Assembly (NCBI GenBank): GCA_964011675.1
Contig: CAXGPR010000006.1
Span: forward strand, 1-64,000
Direction of reading: 5' to 3'
DNA length: 64,000 nucleotides
Source: GCA-2693325 sp964011675
GTDB taxonomy: Bacteria; Latescibacterota; UBA2968; UBA8231
Below the pieces are notes generated by a model. That model did not search any database. It saw only the letters and a program-made list of their open reading frames with translations, and was not told where the DNA came from. This document shows positions 43,182 to 51,355 of this stretch, one piece after another; positions within the stretch are counted from its first letter, which is position 1; each line of letters opens with the position of its first letter. A program made the position numbers and the translations under genes.

Positions 43182-44249
43182 CTACGCGTCCTCTTTCTCC
43201 TGCGTAGCTGCTACAATTTCTTCTAAAATTCGTTCCATATCGTATGCGTATTGCCAATTGGGGTAGTGCGTCTGGAATTTGCGCACGTCACTAATCCACC
43301 AGATGTGGTCGCCAGAACGCGCGTCGTCAGAGAGCGAATAAGAGAGCTCTTTCCCCGCTAGGCGCTGAGCGGTATGAATGGCTTCTAACATAGAGCAATT
43401 GCTGTGGCGTCCGCCGCCTATATTATAGACCTCGCCGCAGCGCGGTTCGCAGACAAAATGCCAGAATGCATTTACCAAGTCGTGGCTGTGAATATTGTCG
43501 CGGACCTGTTTGCCCTTATAGCCAAAGATGGTGTAGGGACGGCCGGTGACGATGCACTTGACTAGGTAGGCAAGGAAACCGTGTAGCTCGGCTGCAGAAT
43601 GAGCAGGGCCCGTCAGACAGCCGCCGCGAAAGGCCGCTGTTTTGATGCCAAAATAGCGGCCGTATTCCTGTACGAGTACGTCGGCTGCCACCTTGGATGC
43701 GCCGAATAGGCTGTGCTTTGACTGATCAATACGCAGCGTCTCGTCAATGCCGTGCTCGTAGTAGGCGTGATTCTCAGCGATTTCCCAGCGCGTTTCCCGT
43801 TCGACTAAGGGAAGTTCGTTGGGAGCGTCTCCGTACACTTTGTTGGTGCTGGTAAAAACGAATGCGGCTTCGGGGCAGTGCGTTCGCGTGGCCTCCAGCA
43901 AGTTGAGCGTACCGTTGGCGTTGACGCTGAAATCGGTCAGCGGTTCGCGTGCCGCCCAGTCGTGCGACGGCTGCGCGGCCGTGTGTATGACGACGGATAT
44001 GCTGCGGCCGTATTCGGCGAAAAGCTGGTCGATTGCAGATGCATCGCGAATATCTATGGCACAGTGCCGGTAGTTTGTTAACGTCGATTCAAGAGCCTCT
44101 CGATTCCACTGCGTTGAGCCGTCTTCTCCAAAGAAATAGGCGCGCATATTATTGTCTATACCGACAATCTCCAACCCTTTCTCGTGGAAGATTTTGCATG
44201 ATTCGCTGCCTATTAATCCTGCCGAACCCGTGATTAAGGCAATACTCAA
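43182..44249 (-). CDS. CDP-paratose 2-epimerase-like NAD-dependent epimerase, with Phe for catalytic Tyr
   Basis: 355-residue extended SDR. Seen: ITGSAGLIGSE at 6-16, GIDNNMRAYFFGEDGST, a stretch typical of tyvelose epimerase-like proteins, STNKVYGDAPN, and HSLFGASKVAAD, where Phe182 stands in place of the usual Tyr of YxxxK (K186). This points to a changed mechanism or a scaffold role; I believe many relatives share it, but cannot check. TTG start with GAGGG upstream. It is 11 bases downstream of another epimerase gene. Confidence 0.83.
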   Translation of the reverse strand: MSIALITGSAGLIGSESCKIFHEKGLEIVGIDNNMRAYFFGEDGSTQWNREALESTLTNYRHCAIDIRDASAIDQLFAEYGRSISVVIHTAAQPSHDWAAREPLTDFSVNANGTLNLLEATRTHCPEAAFVFTSTNKVYGDAPNELPLVERETRWEIAENHAYYEHGIDETLRIDQSKHSLFGASKVAADVLVQEYGRYFGIKTAAFRGGCLTGPAHSAAELHGFLAYLVKCIVTGRPYTIFGYKGKQVRDNIHSHDLVNAFWHFVCEPRCGEVYNIGGGRHSNCSMLEAIHTAQRLAGKELSYSLSDDARSGDHIWWISDVRKFQTHYPNWQYAYDMERILEEIVAATQEKEDA

Positions 44250-44260
44250 GGATAGCCCTC

Positions 44261-45328
44261 CTACGTGAATACGGTGCTGACTAAGTCGTGGTTTTTAGCT
44301 AGCCAAGCGTAGATGTCATCAACTATAGTGCGCGGCGTCTTTTGGGGGTGCCAACCAAAGGTGTGCGTGGTCTTTGTGCTGTCGGTCACGTAGTACGGCA
44401 CGTCGAGTTGGCGCGTTTCTGAGACGGAACCAATATCTATCTTCTGGCCCGTGACCTCTTCGCAGAGAGCGGTGTATTCCAAGAGAGAAGTCGAACCTGG
44501 CAGCCCGCCCCCTGCGTTAAACACGGAGCCTGCATGTTGCTCTATGAGCGGGACCTGTGCTTCTAAAAGTGCAAAGAGGTCGTAGGGGTGCATCAAGTCG
44601 CGCACCTGCTTGCCGGTTCCCCCAAAGCCCGTGTAGCTCAGCTGCTGGCCAAAATAGTGGGCAGCAACCCACAGCGTATAGACGCCCTGATCGACTTTGC
44701 CCCACTGGCCGGGGCCCGCAATTACACCGCATCGATTGATCAATGCGCGCAGGTTATACATCGCGCAGTACTCTTGCACAAAGAGCTCAGATGCCAGCTT
44801 TGTCGCACCGTATATGGAGCGGAATTGCGCCGTGTCAAACGTCTCAGATATACCGTTTTCAGATAGCCCTTCAGGGAGCGTTGCAGCTGTGTCAATGGAC
44901 AAACGCGTTGGTTCTTCGAGTAGGGGAATTGCGCGCTGTGCGGGGACCGAATACACGCGCGACGTGGAAAGGAATATCATATTCCCACAGCGTTTACGCG
45001 CAAATTCTAAGCTGTTGAGCGTCCCTACGAGATTTGTGTCTAGCACGTAGTGCGGTGATGAGTCAGCGCCTGCATGCGCAGAGGGTTCTGCTGCAGCATC
45101 TATAAACAGATCGAACTCGCCCTGGACTTCACTGAAATCATTTGCCGCGCGAATGTCACCGTGAACAAACTCAATATCCAGATCTTTGAATGCGCGCAAG
45201 TTGAGTTCAGAGCCGCGCCGTCTCAGGTTGTCAAAGGCGACGATGCGCCGCGTGGGATATTTCTCCCGATAGCGCCGCGCTAGGCTCGATCCCACAAAGC
45301 CCGCTCCCCCGCTGATAAATATGCTCAA
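44261..45328 (-). CDS. NAD-dependent epimerase, CDP-paratose 2-epimerase-like
   Basis: 355-residue extended SDR. Seen: ISGGAGFVGSSLAR at 5-18, FDNLRRRGSELNLRAF, a motif characteristic of CDP-paratose/tyvelose epimerase relatives, and RSIYGATKLASELF with intact YxxxK. TTG start overlapping the aldo/keto reductase stop by four bases. With the gene at 43182 and the aldo/keto reductase it forms a three-gene minus-strand operon that likely makes an unusual sugar for the surrounding glycosyltransferases. Confidence 0.87.
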   Translation of the reverse strand: MSIFISGGAGFVGSSLARRYREKYPTRRIVAFDNLRRRGSELNLRAFKDLDIEFVHGDIRAANDFSEVQGEFDLFIDAAAEPSAHAGADSSPHYVLDTNLVGTLNSLEFARKRCGNMIFLSTSRVYSVPAQRAIPLLEEPTRLSIDTAATLPEGLSENGISETFDTAQFRSIYGATKLASELFVQEYCAMYNLRALINRCGVIAGPGQWGKVDQGVYTLWVAAHYFGQQLSYTGFGGTGKQVRDLMHPYDLFALLEAQVPLIEQHAGSVFNAGGGLPGSTSLLEYTALCEEVTGQKIDIGSVSETRQLDVPYYVTDSTKTTHTFGWHPQKTPRTIVDDIYAWLAKNHDLVSTVFT

Positions 45329-46323
45329 TGGCTTGCCTCGGGGAGGGTAGCGCTCTCGTGCACCAAGCTTTCAGCGCGTAGATCATCCCAGAACGCCGAG
45401 GGAATCTCATCTATCAGCAGGTTAAAGTTTTCCTCGACGCGTGCGGGTTGGCGCGTGCCGGGGATGATACAAGTAATGGCTGGATGTGCAAAGACAAACT
45501 GCGAGGCGGCCGCCTTTACGTCGACACCGTGGCGTTCGGCTACGGCTTCGATGGCCTGGGCCTTCTGCATAATATCTGCCGGTGCCTCCCCGTAATTATA
45601 GGTGGCGCCGGGCTTGGCTCCCTTGGCGAGAATGCCGCTGTTGTAGGTGCCGCCTGCCATAATACCAATGTTTTTCTCTGTGCAAAGCGGTAAGAGTTCG
45701 TCCAGCGCGCTTTGGTCTAGCAAACTGTAGCGACCGGCCAGCAGGAAACAGTCAAAGTCTCCTTCGCGTGCAAAGCGCGCCAGCATCTCCCACTGATTCA
45801 TGCCGGCGCTGACGGCGCTAATAACGCCCTCGGCGCGGAGTCGCTCGAGGGCTGGGTAGGCGCCTTCTATGGCTTCTTTCCAGTGGGCATCTGGGTCGTG
45901 GATATGCAGGATATCAATCCGGTCTACGCCCAGGCGTTTGAGGCTCTCTTCCAAGGAGCGCATGACGCCGTCGTAGCTGAAGTCGAATACTGGTTTGAAC
46001 GGGGGCGGATTGTCAAAGATGGATCCATCGCGCTGGCCGTCGTCGCTGGCGACCAACAGGCGACCCACCTTAGAGGCTAGAACATACGAGTCCCGCGGAA
46101 CGTCGCGCAGGGCGCGTCCCAATCGCTCCTCGCTCTTTCCCGAACCGTATAGCGGTGCCGTATCGAATAGATTGAGGCCGAGATCGAGTGCTTTGTGCAC
46201 TACCTGCGTCGCCTGATCGTCGGGTATATCGCCGTAGAGGCCACCAATGGCGGCACAGCCCAGGCCCAGGCGAGTTACTTGGAGACCGCTGCGGCCCAAA
46301 GCCGCTTTTTCTAAGGGATGCAT
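45325..46323 (-). CDS. Aldo/keto reductase, aldose dehydrogenase-like
   Basis: 332-residue TIM-barrel NAD(P) oxidoreductase. Seen: the tetrad D54 and Y59 in FDTAPLYGSGKSE, K85 in LASKVG and H142 in LHIHDPD. The LFDTAPLYGSGKSEERLG block and length match the L-fucose/D-threo-aldose 1-dehydrogenase group, which oxidises free aldoses. ATG with GAGAGGGG upstream. First gene of the operon with two epimerases, probably from the promoter at 46362-46391. Confidence 0.9.
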   Translation of the reverse strand: MHPLEKAALGRSGLQVTRLGLGCAAIGGLYGDIPDDQATQVVHKALDLGLNLFDTAPLYGSGKSEERLGRALRDVPRDSYVLASKVGRLLVASDDGQRDGSIFDNPPPFKPVFDFSYDGVMRSLEESLKRLGVDRIDILHIHDPDAHWKEAIEGAYPALERLRAEGVISAVSAGMNQWEMLARFAREGDFDCFLLAGRYSLLDQSALDELLPLCTEKNIGIMAGGTYNSGILAKGAKPGATYNYGEAPADIMQKAQAIEAVAERHGVDVKAAASQFVFAHPAITCIIPGTRQPARVEENFNLLIDEIPSAFWDDLRAESLVHESATLPEASH

Positions 46324-46361
46324 AGCCCCTCTCCCTGTTGTTGTATTTGAGGCAGAAGGCT

Positions 46362-46391
46362 AATATAGCAGAGATTGGATAGCGAGGTAAA
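46362..46391 (-). promoter_or_regulatory. Promoter candidate for the aldo/keto reductase-epimerase operon
   Basis: On the minus strand TTTACC (46391-46386), 18 bases, TATATT (46367-46362), about 40 bases before the ATG at 46323. Box matches are four and five of six. Confidence 0.4.
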
Positions 46392-46407
46392 GTCACATTC
46401 GTCCTGC

Positions 46408-46436
46408 TTGACGTTGGTTGGGGCAACACGTAGATT
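46408..46436 (+). promoter_or_regulatory. Promoter candidate for the thioredoxin-like lipoprotein and glycan genes
   Basis: TTGACG (46408-46413), 17 bases, TAGATT (46431-46436). Box matches are five and four of six. It is divergent from the promoter at 46362-46391, with only 16 bases between, so one regulator could affect both. The leader to the ATG at 46537 would be about 95 bases. Confidence 0.45.
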
Positions 46437-46536
46437 TGGCAAAGTTTTTTATATGATGTCGGAAATAGTTGAATATAAATGAGATGCGAAGTATTGGTGT
46501 CTTCTTCGTCGGGACTTTCACGCGCGCTTTTTTGAG

Positions 46537-48018
46537 ATGAAATGGCTGATTCTGATCCTCTCACTCTGCGCGTGTGCGCCGCGGGAAGAGTCGCTCCCTC
46601 CGCAGGTAGAGGAGCCTCGGTCCGATACCGCTGCTGCGCCGCCCAGCGGGGCGGCGTACGTGTGGCAAGACGAGGCGCTGACGTGGCATGCATGGGAAGA
46701 GGTTGAGGCGGTCATCGGACGCGCCCAGCGCCCGCTGCTTTTTTACGTGGCTGGACCCGGATGTGAGGGGTTATTCGCTGCCCCCTCTTCGCTGCTGAAG
46801 GAACTAGTGGAAAAACGCTACTGGGGGGTGCGGGTCGATCCCTTTCTGTGGCCCGACGCAGTGCGCTACCTGCGGACCAGCGGGTGTCCGTCGTTGGTCA
46901 TCGCCAGACCTGATGGGCAAATCGTTGCCCGTGCTACGGATATTCCGCCGCGTCACGTAGAATCGTACTTATTGCGCATCTTGAATGCCTTTGACCGCGC
47001 CGGCGACGAGATCAGTTCGATAGGGCCTGCCGCAGAGGCTCCACTTGCGGTTGATTTGGCCGATGTTCGCGCGGGTTTGCTGTCTGCTGCCGACCCGCGT
47101 CACGGGGGGCTATTTGGTCCGCAGAAATACGTGCACGGGCAGGCCCTGCGCTTTCTCTGGCACTACGCGTCCGCGTCGGATGGCGCTCAGTCGCGCTCTG
47201 TGGTAGAAAAGGCGGTAACGGCGTTTCTGCGTTCGCCGCTGCGCGATCGTTCCAGCGGCGCTTTTGCACTCTACTCCTATACGCCTGATTGGTTACAGCC
47301 CGTAGGAGATAGAGACGTGCTCAATCAGGCAGAGACCGTGCAGCTGCTGGTAGACCTAGGTCGGCACGCGCCGGTGGATGCATGGGTAAGGTATGTAGAG
47401 CGCGAATTACTCGATCCCGTTACGGGTGCGCTGCGCGGCAGGCAGGTTCGGCTGAATGACGGGCGTTGGTGGACCGATGAACGCCTCTATGCCGATCGGG
47501 TTGCCAGCGCGGTGATCGCGCTTATGCGGATTGCGGAGCAGAGAGATCGGGCGGTTTCTACCGATATAGCAGAGAACGCCGTCGATTTCCTGCTGGCACA
47601 CTGCATTGGTGAAGAGGGGGAAGTTCGGCATGCCTGCAGAGCTGAGGGACCGCAGGGACTGTTGGTCGACCAAGCGTTAGTGGCCCTTGCCCTACAGGCT
47701 GTGCAGTATCGGTTTGAGCAGCCTGCTGTCGGGGACGCGATGCGACGGGTAGTCGAATTTGCCGAGAGTCAGCTTTACGCGGAAGAGCGGGGAACATTTT
47801 CTGCCGGATGGCGCTGGCCCGTTGCAGAAGACTTTTCTGTTGCCGACGACGGATATCCAGTGGGAAACGCGCTGATGGCAGAGTGGTACTACAGACAGAA
47901 CGATCGCGCGCGCGCCGAAGCGTTGGTAGAGCGGGCGCGTTTTCTGGACGGCCAGTACAGAGTCGCCGCACACTGGTCGCTGCTGCAGGTTGCATACGGA
48001 GAGTCCGAACGACAATGA
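46537..48018 (+). CDS. Lipoprotein with thioredoxin-like and alpha-helical toroid domains (YyaL/DUF255-like)
   Basis: 493-residue predicted lipoprotein. The N-terminus MKWLILILSLCAC gives a lipobox with C13. Residues about 45-150 look like a thioredoxin fold as in DUF255/YyaL proteins: HAWEEVEAVIGRAQRPLLFYV and TSGCPSLVIARPDG with the cis-Pro. The CxxC active site is absent; only a single Cys remains in GPGCEG. Residues 165-490 resemble an (alpha/alpha)6 barrel rich in paired helices. Heads the plus-strand glycan run and overlaps the RmlD-like gene by four bases. Function unknown. Confidence 0.72.
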   Translation: MKWLILILSLCACAPREESLPPQVEEPRSDTAAAPPSGAAYVWQDEALTWHAWEEVEAVIGRAQRPLLFYVAGPGCEGLFAAPSSLLKELVEKRYWGVRVDPFLWPDAVRYLRTSGCPSLVIARPDGQIVARATDIPPRHVESYLLRILNAFDRAGDEISSIGPAAEAPLAVDLADVRAGLLSAADPRHGGLFGPQKYVHGQALRFLWHYASASDGAQSRSVVEKAVTAFLRSPLRDRSSGAFALYSYTPDWLQPVGDRDVLNQAETVQLLVDLGRHAPVDAWVRYVERELLDPVTGALRGRQVRLNDGRWWTDERLYADRVASAVIALMRIAEQRDRAVSTDIAENAVDFLLAHCIGEEGEVRHACRAEGPQGLLVDQALVALALQAVQYRFEQPAVGDAMRRVVEFAESQLYAEERGTFSAGWRWPVAEDFSVADDGYPVGNALMAEWYYRQNDRARAEALVERARFLDGQYRVAAHWSLLQVAYGESERQ

Positions 48019-48932
48019 AAATAATTGTTACGGGTGCATACGGCTTCTTAGGACGCTGTATGCTGGGCATGGGGGGAGAACACGAGTGGATCGGATGGTC
48101 TCGCTCAAAGGGTGCCGTAGGAGATGTACCCTGTATAGCCGTTGACCTCGCCGATCGCGCTCTGCTGACTGGGCTTTTGCAAGAGCACCGGCCGGATTGG
48201 GTAATCAATACGGCTGCGATAACGAACGTCGATGGCTGCGAGTTGGATCCAGTCGATGCGCGCAGGGTCAACGTGGGCATGGTCGAAAACCTCGTCGCGG
48301 CTTGCCAGGCTGCAGACGTAGGACTTGCACACGTGTCCACGGACTACGTATTTGACGGAAAAAATGGGCCGTATGGAGAGGAGGATCCCACGGGACCGCT
48401 GTCCACGTACGGCGCTCTGAAGCTGGAGAGCGAGGGGGTTGTGCTCGGCGGTTTGAAGCGTGGTATTGTCGTGCGCACGATGTGGCTATATGGCTACGTC
48501 ACCGGGACGCGTCCCAATATGTTGACGTGGCCGCTGCAGACGCTGGCGCGCGGCGAAACGTTGCGCATCGTCGCCGATCAGTGGGGAAATCCAACGTATG
48601 CAGCGGATCTAGCGCGTGCGCTGGTTGATCTGTGTGCGTTGGACAGTGTCGGTTTATGGCACGTTGGGGGCGGTAGTTTTATGACGCGCTACGAACAGGT
48701 CGTGCAGTTGGCCCTATTTTTTGGCTTGGATCCCGACCGCGTCGCGCAGGGATTAACTGCAGACCTTGCGCAACCGGCTCGGCGGCCTCTGCGCTCGGGG
48801 CTTTCGACGGATGCATTGCGGCGTCATTTGGGGTGGGAACCCATGAGTTTTTCGCAGAGTTTAGAAGACGTATTGCACAACGGAGACTTTTGTCGTGACT
48901 TCAGCTCTATTATCAATGCGAGAAATGTATGA
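48015..48932 (+). CDS. dTDP-4-dehydrorhamnose reductase-like protein (RmlD family)
   Basis: 305-residue SDR that reduces a nucleotide-linked 4-keto sugar. Seen: IIVTGAYGFLGR at 3-14, INTAAITNVDGCE, HVSTDYVFDGKNGPYGEED, which is the hallmark RmlD block, and STYGALKLESE with YxxxK. ATG at 48015 overlaps the previous stop (ATGA); the longer open frame to 47808 lies inside the previous gene and is not used. No rmlA, B or C in the window, so the sugar product may not be rhamnose. Confidence 0.87.
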   Translation: MKIIVTGAYGFLGRCMLGMGGEHEWIGWSRSKGAVGDVPCIAVDLADRALLTGLLQEHRPDWVINTAAITNVDGCELDPVDARRVNVGMVENLVAACQAADVGLAHVSTDYVFDGKNGPYGEEDPTGPLSTYGALKLESEGVVLGGLKRGIVVRTMWLYGYVTGTRPNMLTWPLQTLARGETLRIVADQWGNPTYAADLARALVDLCALDSVGLWHVGGGSFMTRYEQVVQLALFFGLDPDRVAQGLTADLAQPARRPLRSGLSTDALRRHLGWEPMSFSQSLEDVLHNGDFCRDFSSIINARNV

Positions 48933-49636
48933 CGGATAACATGCTGCGCGTTTCGCTCATAACGCCGACCTACAATGAGCGCGAGAACATACCTATCCTC
49001 GCCGAGGAAATCTTCTCTGTAATAGGATCCGAGCCCGATATTGATGTGGAGTTAATCGTCGTAGACGACAATTCTCCTGATGGCACCGGCGAGGTGGCAG
49101 AAGGACTCAAAGAAACCTACCCTCTGCAGGTGGTGCATCGCGCTGGCAAACTCGGGCTGGGATCGGCTGTAATGGAGGGCTTTGCTCTTTCGGATCGCGA
49201 ATACATTGGCGTTATAGACGCCGACTTGAGCCACGATCCTTCCATACTGCCCCAACTGATTCACGGCCTGAGAGAATACGATATTACCATAGGGAGTCGC
49301 TTTGGTGAGACGAGCAAGGTTGAAAAGTGGGCCTTACACCGCCGGCTTACCTCGCTGACGGGCGTTGGATTCGCTCGCCTCTTAACGGGTGTCGAAGATC
49401 CCCTATCGGGGTACTTTTTCCTGCACAGAGGAGGACTCGGCGACCTAGAGTTGACCTCTTCTGGGTATAAGATCCTGTTGGAAATCCTGGTGAAGGGGCA
49501 GGTTAAGACGCATATGTCCGTGCCGTTTATCTTTCGCAATAGGCAGTTTAGCCAGAGCAAGCTCAACGCCAAAGAATACGTGCTCTTTGCCAAACAGCTA
49601 CTCTACTTTACCGCGTATAAATTGTTTAAATCTTAG
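48929..49636 (+). CDS. Polyprenol monophosphomannose synthase-like GT2
   Basis: 235-residue GT-A enzyme of the DPM1 type, which makes polyprenyl-phosphate mannose or a related donor for GT-C transferases. Seen: ITPTYNERENIPIL, IVVDDNSPDGTG, and GVIDADLSHDPSILPQL, all diagnostic for DPM1-like synthases. It has no C-terminal membrane helices, as in soluble actinobacterial and archaeal forms. Overlaps the previous gene by four bases. It is the natural partner of the GT39-like protein at 38802. Confidence 0.9.
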   Translation: MTDNMLRVSLITPTYNERENIPILAEEIFSVIGSEPDIDVELIVVDDNSPDGTGEVAEGLKETYPLQVVHRAGKLGLGSAVMEGFALSDREYIGVIDADLSHDPSILPQLIHGLREYDITIGSRFGETSKVEKWALHRRLTSLTGVGFARLLTGVEDPLSGYFFLHRGGLGDLELTSSGYKILLEILVKGQVKTHMSVPFIFRNRQFSQSKLNAKEYVLFAKQLLYFTAYKLFKS

Positions 49637-49654
49637 CGAAGACCGTGATGCAGT

Positions 49655-51340
49655 ATGGAACTTAGCGTCGTCCTCCTCAGCTACAACACGTGTGACCTTA
49701 CAGAGCAGGCTTTGCATTCGGTTCGCGCTGCTATCGAAGGTATTGAGGCCGAGATTTTTGTAGTCGATAATGCCTCGCACGACGGTAGCGCCGACATGGT
49801 CGAACGCGCCTTCCCCGACGTTCACCTGCTGAGAAATACGTCTAATACGGGATTTGCAGCCGGTAATAACGTGGCACTGCGCCAAGTGCGGGGCCGCTAC
49901 GTGCTGCTGCTCAACACAGATACAATTGTGCGCGTTGATACGTTCCGTCATTTAGTCGATTTTATGGACAGACACCCAGAAGCCGGGGCGGCGGGCTGTA
50001 AGATCCTAAATCCAGACGGCACGTTGCAGCTGGACAGCCGCCGCGGCTTTCCTACGCCGCTGGCCGCGTTTTGCAAGATGTCCGGCCTCAGTCGCTTTTT
50101 TCCCAACCATCCGACTATAGCTCGTTACAACATGACGTTTCTCGATCCGGAAGAGTGCGCTGAAGTCGACGTGCTCTCAGGGTCGTGTATGCTCGTGCGT
50201 AAAGAGGCGATGGACGAGGTTGGACTCCTAGATGAAGACTACTTCATGTATGGAGAAGATATAGACTGGTGCTATCGGATACACCGAGCGGGTTGGAAGA
50301 TATTTTACACGCCGAGCACGGAGATTGTGCACTTTCGCGGTGAGAGCGGGCGCGGCGTGCCGCTGCGGATCCTCTATCGCAAGAGTAAGGCGATGTCGAT
50401 TTTTGTCGACAAGCATATGAAAGAGCGCTACCGTTTTTTTCCCCCTTGGATTTTGCACATTGGCATCGCGCTCTATGGAATGCTTCGCTTCTTGGCCAAG
50501 GGTGTTCAGGCGCTTTTCCTGCCGTTTTTAGATGGGCTGCTGATATTTTTCGGATTAAAGCTGGGCCTGGCCGTCCGCTATCACGAAGCCCTAGCTCCGA
50601 TCATGCACCAGATAGAGCGAATCAGCGGGCAAGTTGGCCTAGAGGCCGAGCCGACGCGCTGGCTCTCGCTGCCGCCGTATTCAGACGAACAGTGGCTGAT
50701 GGTATATGTCGTTTCAGCGCTGGTATGGCTCCTCACCTTTGCTGCGTTGGGCATGTACGGTCGTCGTCGCTATTCCCCTGTGTGGGCTGTGGTTGGCGTA
50801 TCGTTGGGCTTCGCCATTATTCTGACGCTCGTATTTTTCTTCAAGGCGTATAACTTTTCTCGTTTGGCTGCCGGCGCTGCCTGGGCGTGTAACGTCGTTC
50901 TGTTGGCCGGCTGGCGTTTCGGCGTTCGCTGGCTAGGGCGCAAGCGGAGTGCCGTCGGAGATCGCGAGCGAACGCTCTTGGTTGGGGTCGACTCGCAGGC
51001 GGAGTTTTTTATAGAAAAGTGGAATCAGTACGGCTTTACCGCGAGCGATCTGGTCGGCGTTGTGGACCCCGGCGATGCGACTGGTCCGTCTCTGTTTGCA
51101 GGGCGTCCCGTCGTGGGCAATCACAGCCAGCTCGGCGAACTGCTCGCGTCTTTTCGTATTGATACGCTGATCTTTGTGCCGGGCACGCTTTCGCTGGCAC
51201 TTGATCACGGACAGGAGCGATGGGGGAGGGAAAAGTTGCGCGTATGCATGGTGCCCGTGGGGTTTGCTGAAATGCACGAGGATGAGCACGAGGCGTCGGG
51301 CTCCATGCCGTTGGTTGAGATTACTTCATCAGATAGCTGA
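49655..51340 (+). CDS. GT2 glycosyltransferase fused to membrane segment and CoA-binding-like Rossmann domain
   Basis: 561-residue three-part protein. Residues 1-250 are a WbbL/RfbF rhamnosyltransferase-like GT2: VVLLSYNTCDLT, VVDNASHDGS, LLLNTDT as DxD-type site, DEDYFMYGEDIDWCYR as acceptor-side block. About 255-425 contain several membrane helices. About 430-540 resemble the nucleotide-binding-like domain found before the catalytic part of polyprenyl-phosphate hexose-phosphate transferases (ERTLLVGVDSQAEFF, VVDPGDATG, DTLIFVPG). The catalytic sugar-phosphate transferase domain itself is missing. It could link glycan chain extension with membrane docking. Confidence 0.78.
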   Translation: MELSVVLLSYNTCDLTEQALHSVRAAIEGIEAEIFVVDNASHDGSADMVERAFPDVHLLRNTSNTGFAAGNNVALRQVRGRYVLLLNTDTIVRVDTFRHLVDFMDRHPEAGAAGCKILNPDGTLQLDSRRGFPTPLAAFCKMSGLSRFFPNHPTIARYNMTFLDPEECAEVDVLSGSCMLVRKEAMDEVGLLDEDYFMYGEDIDWCYRIHRAGWKIFYTPSTEIVHFRGESGRGVPLRILYRKSKAMSIFVDKHMKERYRFFPPWILHIGIALYGMLRFLAKGVQALFLPFLDGLLIFFGLKLGLAVRYHEALAPIMHQIERISGQVGLEAEPTRWLSLPPYSDEQWLMVYVVSALVWLLTFAALGMYGRRRYSPVWAVVGVSLGFAIILTLVFFFKAYNFSRLAAGAAWACNVVLLAGWRFGVRWLGRKRSAVGDRERTLLVGVDSQAEFFIEKWNQYGFTASDLVGVVDPGDATGPSLFAGRPVVGNHSQLGELLASFRIDTLIFVPGTLSLALDHGQERWGREKLRVCMVPVGFAEMHEDEHEASGSMPLVEITSSDS

Positions 51341-51355
51341 GAAAACTAGGAGCGC

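Noticed and set aside
47808..48014. Upstream extension of the RmlD-like gene
   Set aside because: It is the out-of-frame end of the thioredoxin-like lipoprotein gene; the Rossmann motif starts right after the ATG at 48015.
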